Under the pieces are notes generated by a model. It made no database searches. It was not told the DNA's origin and saw only the letters and a program-made list of their open reading frames with translations. This document shows, piece by piece, positions 63,698 through 64,000 of a DNA stretch of 64,000 nucleotides. Both the position numbers and the translations under genes were made by a program. Where the stretch lies: assembly GCA_913030825.1 (NCBI GenBank), contig CAJWCU010000003.1:62001-126000 (forward strand). The letters run 5' to 3'. Positions within the stretch are counted from its first letter, which is position 1. Every line of letters starts with the position of its first letter. The stretch comes from an uncultured Rhodospirillaceae bacterium. Lineage in GTDB: Bacteria > Pseudomonadota > Alphaproteobacteria > Rhodospirillales > Casp-alpha2.

Positions 63698-64000
63698 ATG
63701 CGCCCAGAACATGTGAAATATCTCCGTTGCCCCAGCACCGGTGCCGCTCTTCGCCTGGATGCGGAAGAAACCGTCAATGGCCGGGTCCGCACCGGCCGCC
63801 TGATCTCGAAAGCCGACGGCTCGATTAACGAATATCCGGTGATTGAATACATTCCCCGCTTCGTGACGTCGGAAAATTACGCCACCAACTTCGGGTTTGA
63901 ATGGAACCTGCACGCCCGCACGCAATACGACGAGGTGTCGGGCCACAAAATGACCGAGGACCGCTTCTTCGCGTTTACCGGCTGGCCGAGCAACCTGGAA
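63698..64000 (+). CDS. SAM-dependent methyltransferase, N-terminal part (3' end cut by window)
   Basis: Only the first 101 codons are present. ATG 63698 has GGAAG upstream. A small zinc-type or Trm112-like start (YLRCPSTGAALRL) is followed by a SADGS/EYPVIEYIPRF strand and a NFGFEWNLHARTQYD segment that is typical of methyltransferases acting in polysaccharide clusters. The SAM-binding motif would lie outside the window. The family call is moderate. Confidence 0.6.
   Translation, partial: MRPEHVKYLRCPSTGAALRLDAEETVNGRVRTGRLISKADGSINEYPVIEYIPRFVTSENYATNFGFEWNLHARTQYDEVSGHKMTEDRFFAFTGWPSNLE

Overview
The window is one very large surface-polysaccharide / glycoconjugate gene cluster. It carries about 61 protein genes, no RNA genes, no insertion sequences and no CRISPR array. 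GC is high, many genes start with TTG or GTG, and most neighbours overlap by a few bases. The gene content (heptose, pseudaminic acid, CDP-deoxysugar, NodU-type carbamoylation) fits a Gram-negative proteobacterium, probably an alphaproteobacterium of the Rhodospirillales type. That assignment is an inference from style and content; there is no marker gene. Both ends cut genes: an amidotransferase on the left and a methyltransferase on the right.

Layout. 1-14.2 kb (+): PseA/WbpG-like amidotransferase (5'-truncated), polysaccharide deacetylase, an unknown glycosyltransferase-like protein, pseB and pseC, an ABC exporter, a GmhA-like isomerase, then an acyl-carrier cassette (ACP, MaoC-SDR fusion, FkbH, AAC(3)-type acyltransferase), an M28-like protein and a methyltransferase. 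One epimerase gene is reversed at 14.3-15.2 kb. 15.3-23.2 kb (+): methyltransferase, polyprenyl-phosphate-type GT2, a glutaminase-amidotransferase fusion, a Wzx-like flippase and two membrane proteins. 23.2-27.1 kb (-): a four-gene unit (SxtJ-like, DUF5989-like, NodU carbamoyltransferase, membrane SGNH protein). 27.4-38.8 kb (+): a heptose block (GmhB, transaldolase, two epimerases, an HldE-like bifunctional enzyme with reversed domain order, Gfo/Idh, a nucleotide-sugar dehydrogenase homologue lacking its cysteine, an atypical SDR, methyltransferases, split transketolase). 38.9-45.0 kb (+): WbuC-like cupin, Gfo/Idh, DegT aminotransferase, a second AAC(3), an SGNH protein and a TIGR04372-like glycosyltransferase. 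45.0-50.4 kb (+): the rest of the pseudaminic acid pathway (PseF-like, an unknown large protein, a PseG-PseH fusion, PseI). 50.4-57.6 kb (+): a frameshifted FkbM methyltransferase, then a cassette of Gfo/Idh, methyltransferase, HpaI-type aldolase, KdsB-like CMP-transferase, SDR, AroB-like cyclase and 2-hydroxyacid dehydrogenase. 57.6-64 kb (+): an unknown glycosyltransferase-like protein, the CDP-6-deoxysugar set (rfbF, rfbG, cupin, reductase/epimerase), a GT2 and a truncated methyltransferase.

Together the genes can supply several activated sugars: CMP-pseudaminic acid, probably amidated through PseA-type enzymes; an NDP-heptose with its own sedoheptulose-7-phosphate supply; a CDP-6-deoxyhexose; and possibly an unfamiliar CMP-activated 3-deoxy-2-ulosonic acid made by the 53-57 kb cassette. 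They can decorate the sugars with N-acyl, methyl and carbamoyl groups, and move the product with a flippase and an ABC exporter. The least familiar parts are the 53.3-57.6 kb cassette, the ACP/FkbH/AAC(3) cassette, and the heptose block with its catalytically altered dehydrogenase.
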